From NCBI GenBank assembly GCA_020851015.1, contig JADZDN010000040.1, positions 1-5,085 of the forward strand: a DNA stretch of 5,085 bases, in the 5' to 3' direction. Position 1 is the stretch's first letter; every line of letters begins with the position of its first letter. Position numbers and translations under genes: made by a program. This DNA comes from Alphaproteobacteria bacterium (GTDB taxonomy: Bacteria > Pseudomonadota > Alphaproteobacteria > JAEULC01). Of the stretch, positions 1-5,085 are shown piece by piece. The notes beneath the pieces were generated by a model that searched no databases, had not been told where the DNA came from, and saw only the letters and a program-made list of their open reading frames with translations.

Positions 1-776
1 ATCTCCGCCGCGTTGCCCAGGATGTCGTGGATGTGCAACGGGTTGGGCTTCTTCAGCCCGACCGGCCACAGCTTGCCGTTGGCGGATTTCGCCCCGGCGA
101 ACCAGACATATTCCTCCATCGGCTCGCCCGGCTCGACGAAGCTGGGATTGCGGAAGTTCTTGCCGGCCGCCACGCCGCCGCGCGCGGCGTATTCCCATTC
201 CTCCTCGGTCGGCAGGCGGAAGAAGCCGTTCAGCGCGACCAGCCGATGCAGCTCGCCTGCCTTGTCCAGCTTGGCGTCGGCGTTCTCGTAGAGCCATTGC
301 GTGTAGCGCTCGGCCATCTCGACCGCGTCGAACCAGGCGACGCCGACCGCCGGCATCTCGCGCTCGCCGGCGGGCGCCGGGCAGTCCTTGCCGAGACTGG
401 CGATCGCCGTGCGCTGGCCGGCCGTCGTCTCGTATTTCGCGATCAGGTAGAACGACGCCGACTGCTTGGCGGGATCGGCCTCGCGGAAGCCGCCTACCAG
501 CGGCAGGTCGCGCGGCGCCTCGGCATAGCGCATGGCGGCGTCGCGGTCGTCGCCCAGGGTGACCGCCGTATCCGCCATCCAGTTGCTCGCCTCGCCGCTC
601 TTCACGGGCACGACCACCTTGCGGAACGCCATCCGGGCGTCGCAGGGCATCGGGAATACCAGGTCGTCCGGATCGGGCGCCGGGTTGAAGCGGTCCTGGG
701 TCTGCGCCGCGGCCGTTCCCGCCGCCAGCATCGTCGCGGCGGCCATCCCCGCCCGCGCACGGGTCGGTCTACACAA
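1..776 (-). CDS. Exported FGE/SUMF1-domain protein, TagR-like (3' end outside window)
   Basis: This is the fourth gene of the minus-strand operon and is open through the left edge; 258 codons are visible. The C-terminal half shows hallmarks of the formylglycine-generating-enzyme-like (SUMF1) fold: FYLIAKYETTAGQ near residues 109-121, PAVGVAWFDAVEMAE at 142-156, RLPTEEEWEYAARGG at 187-201 and a LGNAAE block at 253-258. I chose the TTG at 776 because it gives a proper signal peptide: basic start (RPTRAR), hydrophobic stretch, and likely cleavage after AAA at residue 24. It also overlaps the permease stop by 8 nt and follows a GTGGGG run. An ATG at 746 is the alternative, but it loses the basic residues. 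Many family members are non-catalytic binding proteins; the region that would carry the catalytic cysteines of true FGEs is outside the window. By analogy with TagR, it may act in the periplasm on the vWA protein and the ABC pair. The domain call is sure; the TagR-like role is inferred. Confidence 0.9.
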   Translation of the reverse strand, partial: MCRPTRARAGMAAATMLAAGTAAAQTQDRFNPAPDPDDLVFPMPCDARMAFRKVVVPVKSGEASNWMADTAVTLGDDRDAAMRYAEAPRDLPLVGGFREADPAKQSASFYLIAKYETTAGQRTAIASLGKDCPAPAGEREMPAVGVAWFDAVEMAERYTQWLYENADAKLDKAGELHRLVALNGFFRLPTEEEWEYAARGGVAAGKNFRNPSFVEPGEPMEEYVWFAGAKSANGKLWPVGLKKPNPLHIHDILGNAAE

Positions 777-1971
777 CGCGCAACCCCACGGAAGGTTGGA
801 TGCGGGCGGCGTGCAGGCCGCCGATCGCCGATGCCAGCACGGCAAGGACCAAGGTCGCCAGGCCGGCGGCGGCGAAGTGTTCCGGGGCGAGCTGGCAGAT
901 GCGCTCGCCCGGCTCCAGCGTGGCGGTGAAGAAGCGGTTGATGCTGGCCGCCACGCCCAGGTAGGCCGCCATCGCCAGCGCGCTGCCCAAAAGCGCGATC
1001 GCCAGCGCCTGGCAGGCGGGGAACAGCACGCAGCGCAGCGTGTCGAAGCCGACCAGGCGCAGCACGGCGATCTCGCGGCGCTTGCGGTCGACATTGCCCC
1101 ACAGGCTGGATGCCAGCGACAGGCCGTAGCCGGCGACGCCGATCGCGGCCACGATCCAGAACACGGCGCTGAGGTTGCGGTCGAGCGAGCGCACCGTCTC
1201 GATCTCGGCCGCGCGCGTGCGCACCTCGGTCCCCTCGCGCTGCAAGCGCTCGCGCAAGCCCGCCACGTCGTCGATCGAGCGCGCGTAGAGGCGGAAGCCG
1301 GCGAAGGCGCGGCCCTCGCCCAGCGGCGCGGTGCCGGCCCAGCCCAGCGCCTCGACCGCGCGCCCGTCGCGATAGTCCTCGGCGGCGACCAGCAGCTCCA
1401 GCGCCACGAAGCCCGCCTCGCGCTCGAAGCTCGCCAGCGGCAGCACGCCCGCGACCGTCAGCGCCAGCGAAACGCGCTCGGACTGGCCGCGCACCACGCG
1501 GGTCAGGCTGCCTTCCAGCCGCGCGCCCGCCGCGGCGCCCAGCTTCTCGGCGGCGGGCCGCGACAGCACGATCTGGTCGAGTCCCGCCGGCGCGGGCGCG
1601 CGGTTCGCCAGCAGCGGATCGCCCGGCGCCGTCGGCACCAGCTCGGCCGTCAGCAGCGCGCGGTCGGGCTCGGCGGGGTTGCGCAGGTAGATCGCCGCGG
1701 CGATGGCGCGGGTCTGCGGCAGCACGAAGCCCACCTCCGGCCGCGCCGCCATGTCGCGGAACCACGCCGGCTCGAAGCGCCCGCTCGACGCCGGCATGAT
1801 CTGGCGGATCGCCGGGTCCTCGATCAGCCGCGCGCGCATCGTCGTCACCACCCCGTGCTTCAGCCCGAACAGCACCAGCATCGGCGCCAGGATCGACGCC
1901 AGCGCCAGCACCAGGCATAGCGACAGGCGCCATTCGTGGAAGAAGTCCCGCAGCGCCAGGCCGGCAACCAT
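769..1971 (-). CDS. ABC transporter permease, FtsX/MacB type, TagS-like
   Basis: A 400-residue inner-membrane permease. The sequence predicts four membrane helices in the classic FtsX/MacB/LolC layout: helix 1 near residues 16-37, a periplasmic region of about 225 residues, then helices near 266-291, 312-340 and 366-388. The cytoplasmic loop RKRREIAVLRLVGF (297-310) and the C-terminal RIQPSVGLRV (390-399) are typical family motifs. The ATG lies 2 nt past the ATPase stop, with no other ATG, GTG or TTG upstream in frame, so translation is probably coupled to the ATPase gene. The likely complex is two permease chains with two ATPase chains. Permeases of this type usually do not carry solutes through the membrane; they pass ATP-driven motion to the periplasm (lipoprotein release, mechanotransmission). 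A sensor or signal-transmission role like TagS is inferred from the neighbours. A generic LolCDE/MacB-like transporter remains possible. Confidence 0.93.
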   Translation of the reverse strand: MVAGLALRDFFHEWRLSLCLVLALASILAPMLVLFGLKHGVVTTMRARLIEDPAIRQIMPASSGRFEPAWFRDMAARPEVGFVLPQTRAIAAAIYLRNPAEPDRALLTAELVPTAPGDPLLANRAPAPAGLDQIVLSRPAAEKLGAAAGARLEGSLTRVVRGQSERVSLALTVAGVLPLASFEREAGFVALELLVAAEDYRDGRAVEALGWAGTAPLGEGRAFAGFRLYARSIDDVAGLRERLQREGTEVRTRAAEIETVRSLDRNLSAVFWIVAAIGVAGYGLSLASSLWGNVDRKRREIAVLRLVGFDTLRCVLFPACQALAIALLGSALAMAAYLGVAASINRFFTATLEPGERICQLAPEHFAAAGLATLVLAVLASAIGGLHAARIQPSVGLRVV

Positions 1972-1973
1972 CG

Positions 1974-2699
1974 TCAGCCCCAGAACGACGAGCGGACGCC
2001 GCCGTCGGCCGGTTCGAGCTTGTGGCCGAGGCGACGAAGGCCAAGGCGGTCGACGACGCCGGCGTCGTGCGTCGCCAGGATGGCGGTGGCGCCGAAGCCG
2101 TCCACCAGCTTGAGGAAGAGGTCGAGGATGCGCGTGGCGTTCATCGGATCGACCGACGCGGTCGGCTCGTCCGCCACGGCGATGGCGGGGCGATGGGCGA
2201 GCGCGCGGGCCACCGCGACGCGCTGGCGCTCGCCGACCGACAGCGCGCCGGGCCGCTTGTCGAGGTGCCGCTCGAGGCCGAGCTGCTCGGCCAGCGCCTC
2301 GACCGTGCCGTCGTCGCCGAGGCCGAGCACGCGCCGCGGCAGGGCGATGTTGTCGCGCACGCTGAGATAGGGCAAAAGCCCGCCGGTCTGCAGCACGTAG
2401 CCGATGTGGCGCGCGCGCAGCCGGACCAGCGCGTCGCTGCGTCCCTCGGCCCAGGCATCGCCGACCGCGACCGGCGCCGCGCCGTTGGGCTGGAAGGCGA
2501 AGGTGGCGGCTTCGCTCGGCCGCAGGATCAGCGCCAGCAGGTCGAGCAGCGTGCTCTTGCCGCTGCCGCTCTCGCCCACCAGCGCGATCTTCTCGCCCCG
2601 GCCGATCGCCAGGCTGGGGACTTCCAGGGTGAAGCGCGCGCCGGCCGACTGCCAATCCTTCCGCACGCCCTCCAGGCGGTAGATCGGGGCGCCGGCCAC
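1974..2699 (-). CDS. ABC transporter ATP-binding protein, LolD/MacB family, TagT-like
   Basis: A complete 241-residue nucleotide-binding subunit that would sit on the cytoplasmic face of the permease and hydrolyse ATP. All motifs are visible: Walker A GESGSGKS (42-49), Q-loop glutamine 104 in YVLQTGG, signature LSVGERQRVAVARAL (153-167), Walker B AIAVADE (172-178) with catalytic E178, D-loop SVD (182-184) and H-loop H211 in ILATHD. The signature has valine at its third position where LSGGE/LSGGQ is usual; all other key residues look competent. The GTG at 2699 is the first possible start in this reading frame upstream of the domain (IYRLEGVRKDW begins at residue 6). It lies 11 nt after the vWA stop, with a weak AGGG upstream. 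The length is normal for a single-domain LolD-type ATPase. Pairing with the downstream permease is near certain; the TagT-like role is inferred from gene order. Confidence 0.95.
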   Translation of the reverse strand: MAGAPIYRLEGVRKDWQSAGARFTLEVPSLAIGRGEKIALVGESGSGKSTLLDLLALILRPSEAATFAFQPNGAAPVAVGDAWAEGRSDALVRLRARHIGYVLQTGGLLPYLSVRDNIALPRRVLGLGDDGTVEALAEQLGLERHLDKRPGALSVGERQRVAVARALAHRPAIAVADEPTASVDPMNATRILDLFLKLVDGFGATAILATHDAGVVDRLGLRRLGHKLEPADGGVRSSFWG

Positions 2700-2710
2700 G
2701 CGCGCGGGCC

Positions 2711-4738
2711 CTAGGGCAGGGCGTCGAGCGGCACCGGGTAGACCGATTCCCCGCTCAGCGAGCCGCCGTCCAGCGCCACCCAGCTGTCGACGTTGTTGTG
2801 GAACTCCTCGTACAGCCGGATCTTGGACTTCAGCCGGTCGACGAAGGCCTGCTGCTCGCCGATGCTCCAGGACTGCCACAGGTCCTGGCTGATGTTCAGG
2901 ACCTCGATTTTGTAGGGCAGGCCTTCCAGGTACTCGCCGATCAGCCCGGTCTCGGCCAGGCTCTTGGCGCCGCCGCCGCTCTTGGTGGCGCCGGCCACGC
3001 CCTTGGGCGCGCGGGCCAGCGCCGCGGCCGCGCTCTGCAGGTCGCCGAAGAAGTTCTCCGGCGAGATCTGCGCCGCCTCGCCGGCCTTGATGATCGCCTT
3101 CAGCACCTGCTGCAGGTCGCTGATCTGGTCGCGCGACAGCAGCAGCCGCACGTCGAGCGTCGCCAGGTTCGGGCGGTCGAAGTCGTGGTCGCCGACCCAA
3201 GCCTCGAACACCGGCGGCGCCTGGGTTCCCTTCTTCCTGCCGAGATAGGCGAGCTGCATGGCGTTGCCCACCAGCGCGGCCTTGCGGTCGACGCCGGCGG
3301 CCTCGGGGTCCTTCGCCGGCGCGGGCGGCTTGCCGTGCTCGCCCGGCGGGCCGGTGCGCGCGGCCTTGACCTGCTCGGTCAGCGCGGTCGCCAGGCGCTC
3401 GATCGTCTGGCCGAACTTGTCGACCGCCCCCGCCTCGACCGGGATATAGAGGCTGTCCTTGCCCTGGAAGCGGGTCAGCATCTCGTACTGCGTGGCCGCC
3501 GTCTGGTGGTCCTTGGCGCCTTCCTTGGTCTTCAGGTGCACCGCGAACAGCGCGATGCCCATGCTCTGCGCGAACTCGCGCACCTCGGCGGTGAACATGC
3601 CGCTGCTGGCGAGCGGGTGGTTGCCCTCGAGCGCGCTGGCGTCCGAGACCAACAGGACGATGCGCCCGGCATACTGCTCCCAGTCCATCTCGCTGAGCGC
3701 GGTCAAGACGCCGGCATAGGCGTCCTCGGGCAGCTGCGGGCCGGACGACACCTTGGCGGGCGCCACCTGGGCCGCGAGGTCGAGGAAGCGCTGGCCCGCC
3801 ACCCCGTCCTTCAGCGAGGCGTAGATCCGCGTCGTGTATTCGAGCGCCGGCACCGACTTCGTGCTGTTGCGGTAGGCGACCAGCCCGAAGCTGACGTCGC
3901 CCTCCAGCTTCTCGGCCTCGACCTTCTTGTAGACCCGCGCGATCACGTCGCGCATGCGGTCGATGTAGGGCCCCATGGTGATCGTGGTGTCCACGACGAA
4001 CACGATGCCGGTCTTGAAGCCGATCACCATGCGGTCCGGCTTCTTCTCGTCGGGCGGCGGCGCGTCGTTCAGCGACACCGAGGCGATCTTCAGCGCCGTC
4101 GCCGGCTGGCCCTTCTTGAACAGCGCCTGCTGGTGCTCGAGGATCGGCAGCAGGTAGAACTGCTGCTGGATGTCGACATGCTCGGCCGGCTCGATCGACA
4201 CGACCGGCGAGTTCGCCGGCGGTTTGTTGGCCAGGATCGCCTCGTAGAGCTCGCCATAGGCCTTGGCCGGGTCGGCGGCCTCGATCAGCCCGGTCAGCGC
4301 CGGCCGGTCGCGGAACAGGAGCACGCGCTTGCGGTCGGCCGGGTTGGTGAAGGCGACGGTGAGCGCCTGCTTCCACTCGATCGCCTGCTTGGCGTCCATC
4401 CAGCCGATCGGCCCGCTCTCCACGGTGGCGCCCACCTCGACCATGGTGGCGCCCTGCACCCGCTTGCGGGCGTAGACGTAGTAGACGGTGAAGGGTGTAA
4501 CATCCTCGTTGACAGGCTGGGCCTCGGGCGCCGGCTCCTTCAGCACCCGCGCGCCGGGTCGGGTCAGCACGCGCTGGTAGAGGGTCTTCTTGCCCTCCAT
4601 CAGCAAGGGTTTGCGGTCCTGCGCCGCCGCCCCGCCGGCCAGCCACGAAAGCGCCAGCGGCAGCGCCAGGGCGAGCGCCAGCAAAAGCGGCGCGCGATGC
4701 CCAGGGCGGGTCCGATGCGGTCCGTACATGAACGCCAT
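2711..4738 (-). CDS. Exported vWA-domain protein resembling the periplasmic part of PpkA
   Basis: This 675-residue protein is first in the operon. It starts with a clear signal peptide: basic residues up to R15, a leucine/alanine core at 17-33, and likely cleavage after AAA at residue 39. The ATG at 4738 is supported by GGAAGGGA four bases upstream. Residues about 50-125 (TRPGARV..., VYYVYARK, IGWMDAKQAIEW) read like a bacterial SH3-like segment. A vWA domain spans about 240-460: GIVFVVDTTITM gives a metal-site motif (D250, T252, T254), and LLVSDAS gives D366 at the second aspartate loop. A proline/glycine-rich linker (about 460-480) leads to a C-terminal region of about 190 residues that I cannot assign. 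No kinase motifs or later membrane helix are seen, so it should be free in the periplasm. The order SH3-like then vWA resembles, from memory, the extracytoplasmic part of the type VI kinase PpkA. It probably binds a partner or ligand through the metal site and works with the ABC pair; that is inference. Confidence 0.93.
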   Translation of the reverse strand: MAFMYGPHRTRPGHRAPLLLALALALPLALSWLAGGAAAQDRKPLLMEGKKTLYQRVLTRPGARVLKEPAPEAQPVNEDVTPFTVYYVYARKRVQGATMVEVGATVESGPIGWMDAKQAIEWKQALTVAFTNPADRKRVLLFRDRPALTGLIEAADPAKAYGELYEAILANKPPANSPVVSIEPAEHVDIQQQFYLLPILEHQQALFKKGQPATALKIASVSLNDAPPPDEKKPDRMVIGFKTGIVFVVDTTITMGPYIDRMRDVIARVYKKVEAEKLEGDVSFGLVAYRNSTKSVPALEYTTRIYASLKDGVAGQRFLDLAAQVAPAKVSSGPQLPEDAYAGVLTALSEMDWEQYAGRIVLLVSDASALEGNHPLASSGMFTAEVREFAQSMGIALFAVHLKTKEGAKDHQTAATQYEMLTRFQGKDSLYIPVEAGAVDKFGQTIERLATALTEQVKAARTGPPGEHGKPPAPAKDPEAAGVDRKAALVGNAMQLAYLGRKKGTQAPPVFEAWVGDHDFDRPNLATLDVRLLLSRDQISDLQQVLKAIIKAGEAAQISPENFFGDLQSAAAALARAPKGVAGATKSGGGAKSLAETGLIGEYLEGLPYKIEVLNISQDLWQSWSIGEQQAFVDRLKSKIRLYEEFHNNVDSWVALDGGSLSGESVYPVPLDALP

Positions 4739-4742
4739 GCTG

Positions 4743-4750
4743 TCCCTTCC
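4743..4750 (-). promoter_or_regulatory. Ribosome binding site of the vWA gene
   Basis: On the minus strand GGAAGGGA lies four bases before the ATG at 4738. It is the strongest Shine-Dalgarno-like site in the operon, and it favours this ATG over the second ATG nine bases further in. The downstream genes have much weaker sites, which fits translational coupling. Confidence 0.6.
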
Positions 4751-4781
4751 CCCGCGCGATGGCGACTTCTCGGCGGGCGCA

Positions 4782-4787
4782 ACTATA
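4782..4787 (-). promoter_or_regulatory. Candidate -10 element for the vWA-ABC-FGE operon
   Basis: The minus strand reads TATAGT inside TGATATAGTT, an AT-rich island in otherwise very GC-rich DNA, about 44 bases before the vWA start codon. Five of six bases match the sigma-70 -10 consensus. No good -35 hexamer lies 16-19 bases upstream, so either the promoter needs an activator or the match is chance. Confidence 0.3.
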
Positions 4788-4802
4788 TCATGCGGCCCCG
4801 CC

Positions 4803-4817
4803 GGCGCGGAACGCGCC
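4803..4817. repeat. Short perfect inverted repeat in the divergent promoter region
   Basis: GGCGCG and CGCGCC flank a three-base centre (GAA). It lies between the two candidate promoters, about where the -35 region of the leftward promoter would fall, so a regulator operator is possible. In DNA this GC-rich, a six-base arm may also arise by chance. Confidence 0.35.
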
Positions 4818-4838
4818 CGCCGTCACCGCGCGCGGAAT

Positions 4839-4868
4839 TTGTCAGGCCGGCGCAAATACGGATAAATT
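4839..4868 (+). promoter_or_regulatory. Candidate sigma-70 promoter for the right-edge gene
   Basis: TTGTCA (4839-4844, five of six bases matching TTGACA) is followed after 18 bases by TAAATT (4863-4868, four of six matching TATAAT). This is the most AT-rich part of the intergenic region. Transcription would start near 4875, giving a leader of about 48 bases before the TTG start. Based on pattern matching by eye only. Confidence 0.35.
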
Positions 4869-4875
4869 CATCCCC

Positions 4876-4900
4876 CCGTCCCGGCAGGCGCCCGGGACGG
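4876..4900 (+). repeat. GC-rich hairpin in the leader of the right-edge gene
   Basis: CCGTCCCGG (4876-4884) and CCGGGACGG (4892-4900) form a perfect nine-base-pair stem with a seven-base loop. It starts almost exactly where transcription from the candidate rightward promoter would begin and ends 10 bases before the GGGGGAAG site. It is not followed by a T run, so it is unlikely to be an intrinsic terminator. It could be a 5' mRNA-stabilising stem or a DNA operator. Confidence 0.55.
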
Positions 4901-4910
4901 TGGCGAACAT

Positions 4911-4918
4911 GGGGGAAG
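4911..4918 (+). promoter_or_regulatory. Ribosome binding site deciding the TTG start of the right-edge gene
   Basis: GGGGGAAG lies four bases upstream of TTG at 4923. No ATG or GTG is available in frame upstream of the membrane helix, so this purine run is the main support for the TTG start. Confidence 0.45.
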
Positions 4919-4922
4919 CCAT

Positions 4923-5085
4923 TTGACGGGGACGGAGCCGGAAGCCGCGCCAGGCCGACCGCGCTACCAGTACTGGCTGCTGCCCTTTGCCACGGGCGTG
5001 GCGATCGCCCTGCTGCTCGCCCTGTGGCTGTTCCCGCGCGGCGACGTGCTGGCGGCGCCGACCCCGACCGACGCGCTGGAGGCGC
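4923..5085 (+). CDS. Membrane-anchored protein, N-terminal fragment, function unknown
   Basis: Only 54 codons are visible before the right edge, divergent from the operon. They encode a short charged N terminus (about 13 residues), a strong hydrophobic helix at about 15-35 (WLLPFATGVAIALLLALWLF) and then a polar, proline-rich stretch. This suits a single-pass inner-membrane protein with most of its mass in the periplasm, or an uncleaved signal anchor. TTG at 4923 is the only ATG, GTG or TTG between the in-frame stop at 4863 and the hydrophobic helix. It has a purine-rich GGGGGAAG four bases upstream, which supports it. Third-position GC is high, as in the neighbouring genes. Its place opposite the sensor operon hints at a shared function, but too little is visible to name a family. 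Confidence 0.65.
   Translation, partial: MTGTEPEAAPGRPRYQYWLLPFATGVAIALLLALWLFPRGDVLAAPTPTDALEA

Noticed and set aside
27..929. Plus-strand open frame of 300 codons opposite the FGE-like gene
   Set aside because: Arginine-rich low-complexity composition, no recognisable motif, and it sits opposite a frame with strong SUMF1 motifs.
532..1920. Long plus-strand open frame of 462 codons opposite the permease and FGE-like genes
   Set aside because: Its product is an Arg/Gln/Ala/His-rich string with no domain motif, lying opposite two genes with clear family signatures. It is a by-product of the high GC content.
602..2044. Minus-strand 480-codon frame overlapping the permease
   Set aside because: It is the wrong frame of the permease: low-complexity Arg/Ala/Gly product, while the adjacent frame gives the intact FtsX-type protein with four helices.
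2022..2714. Plus-strand 230-codon frame opposite the ATPase gene
   Set aside because: No motif and biased composition; the opposite strand has every ABC ATPase motif in order.
2700..4646. Upstream extension of the ATPase frame through the vWA gene, suggesting a fusion of about 890 residues
   Set aside because: The part before 2699 is Arg/Gly-rich nonsense antagonised by the true vWA frame. The ATPase domain begins right after the GTG at 2699.
4876..4900. Intrinsic terminator
   Set aside because: The stem is strong but has no T run on either side in the needed position, and it lies between two divergent starts where no transcript should end.
4739..4922. Sigma-54 promoter or riboswitch in the divergent region
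   Set aside because: No GG-N10-GC type element with matching flanks was found on either strand, and the leader is too short for a known riboswitch fold.

Overview
The window is very GC-rich. Coding strongly favours G or C in third codon positions, and genes are tightly packed. This fits a high-GC proteobacterium, most likely an alphaproteobacterium of the Rhodospirillales type. That placement is inferred from composition and gene style only, since no taxonomic marker is present.

Layout, right to left along the minus strand: one compact four-gene operon fills positions 4738 to 1. It encodes, in order of transcription, (1) an exported 675-residue protein with a von Willebrand factor A (vWA) domain, (2) a 241-residue ABC transporter ATPase of the LolD/MacB type, (3) a 400-residue four-helix FtsX/MacB-type permease, and (4) an exported protein with a formylglycine-generating-enzyme-like (FGE/SUMF1) domain, cut by the left edge. 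The junctions are 11 nt, 2 nt and, with the preferred start, an 8-nt overlap. This implies one transcript and coupled translation. A 184-bp divergent intergenic region (4739-4922) follows. At the right edge a plus-strand gene begins (TTG at 4923); only its first 54 codons are visible, and they encode a single-pass membrane anchor.

Biological reading: the order vWA protein, ATPase, permease, SUMF1-domain protein matches, from memory, the order ppkA, tagT, tagS, tagR in the H1 type VI secretion cluster of Pseudomonas aeruginosa. There TagQRST senses envelope events and activates the kinase PpkA, whose periplasmic part carries a vWA domain. Here the vWA protein has a cleavable-type signal peptide and no kinase domain. 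The locus therefore looks like a variant of this envelope-sensing module in which the vWA sensor is a free periplasmic protein. No type VI structural gene, kinase or phosphatase lies inside the window, so the assignment to type VI control is an inference from gene order and domain content.

The only non-coding stretch of note is the divergent region. It holds a good ribosome binding site for the vWA gene, weak promoter candidates in both directions, and two inverted repeats. I see no RNA gene, CRISPR array, insertion sequence or clear terminator.
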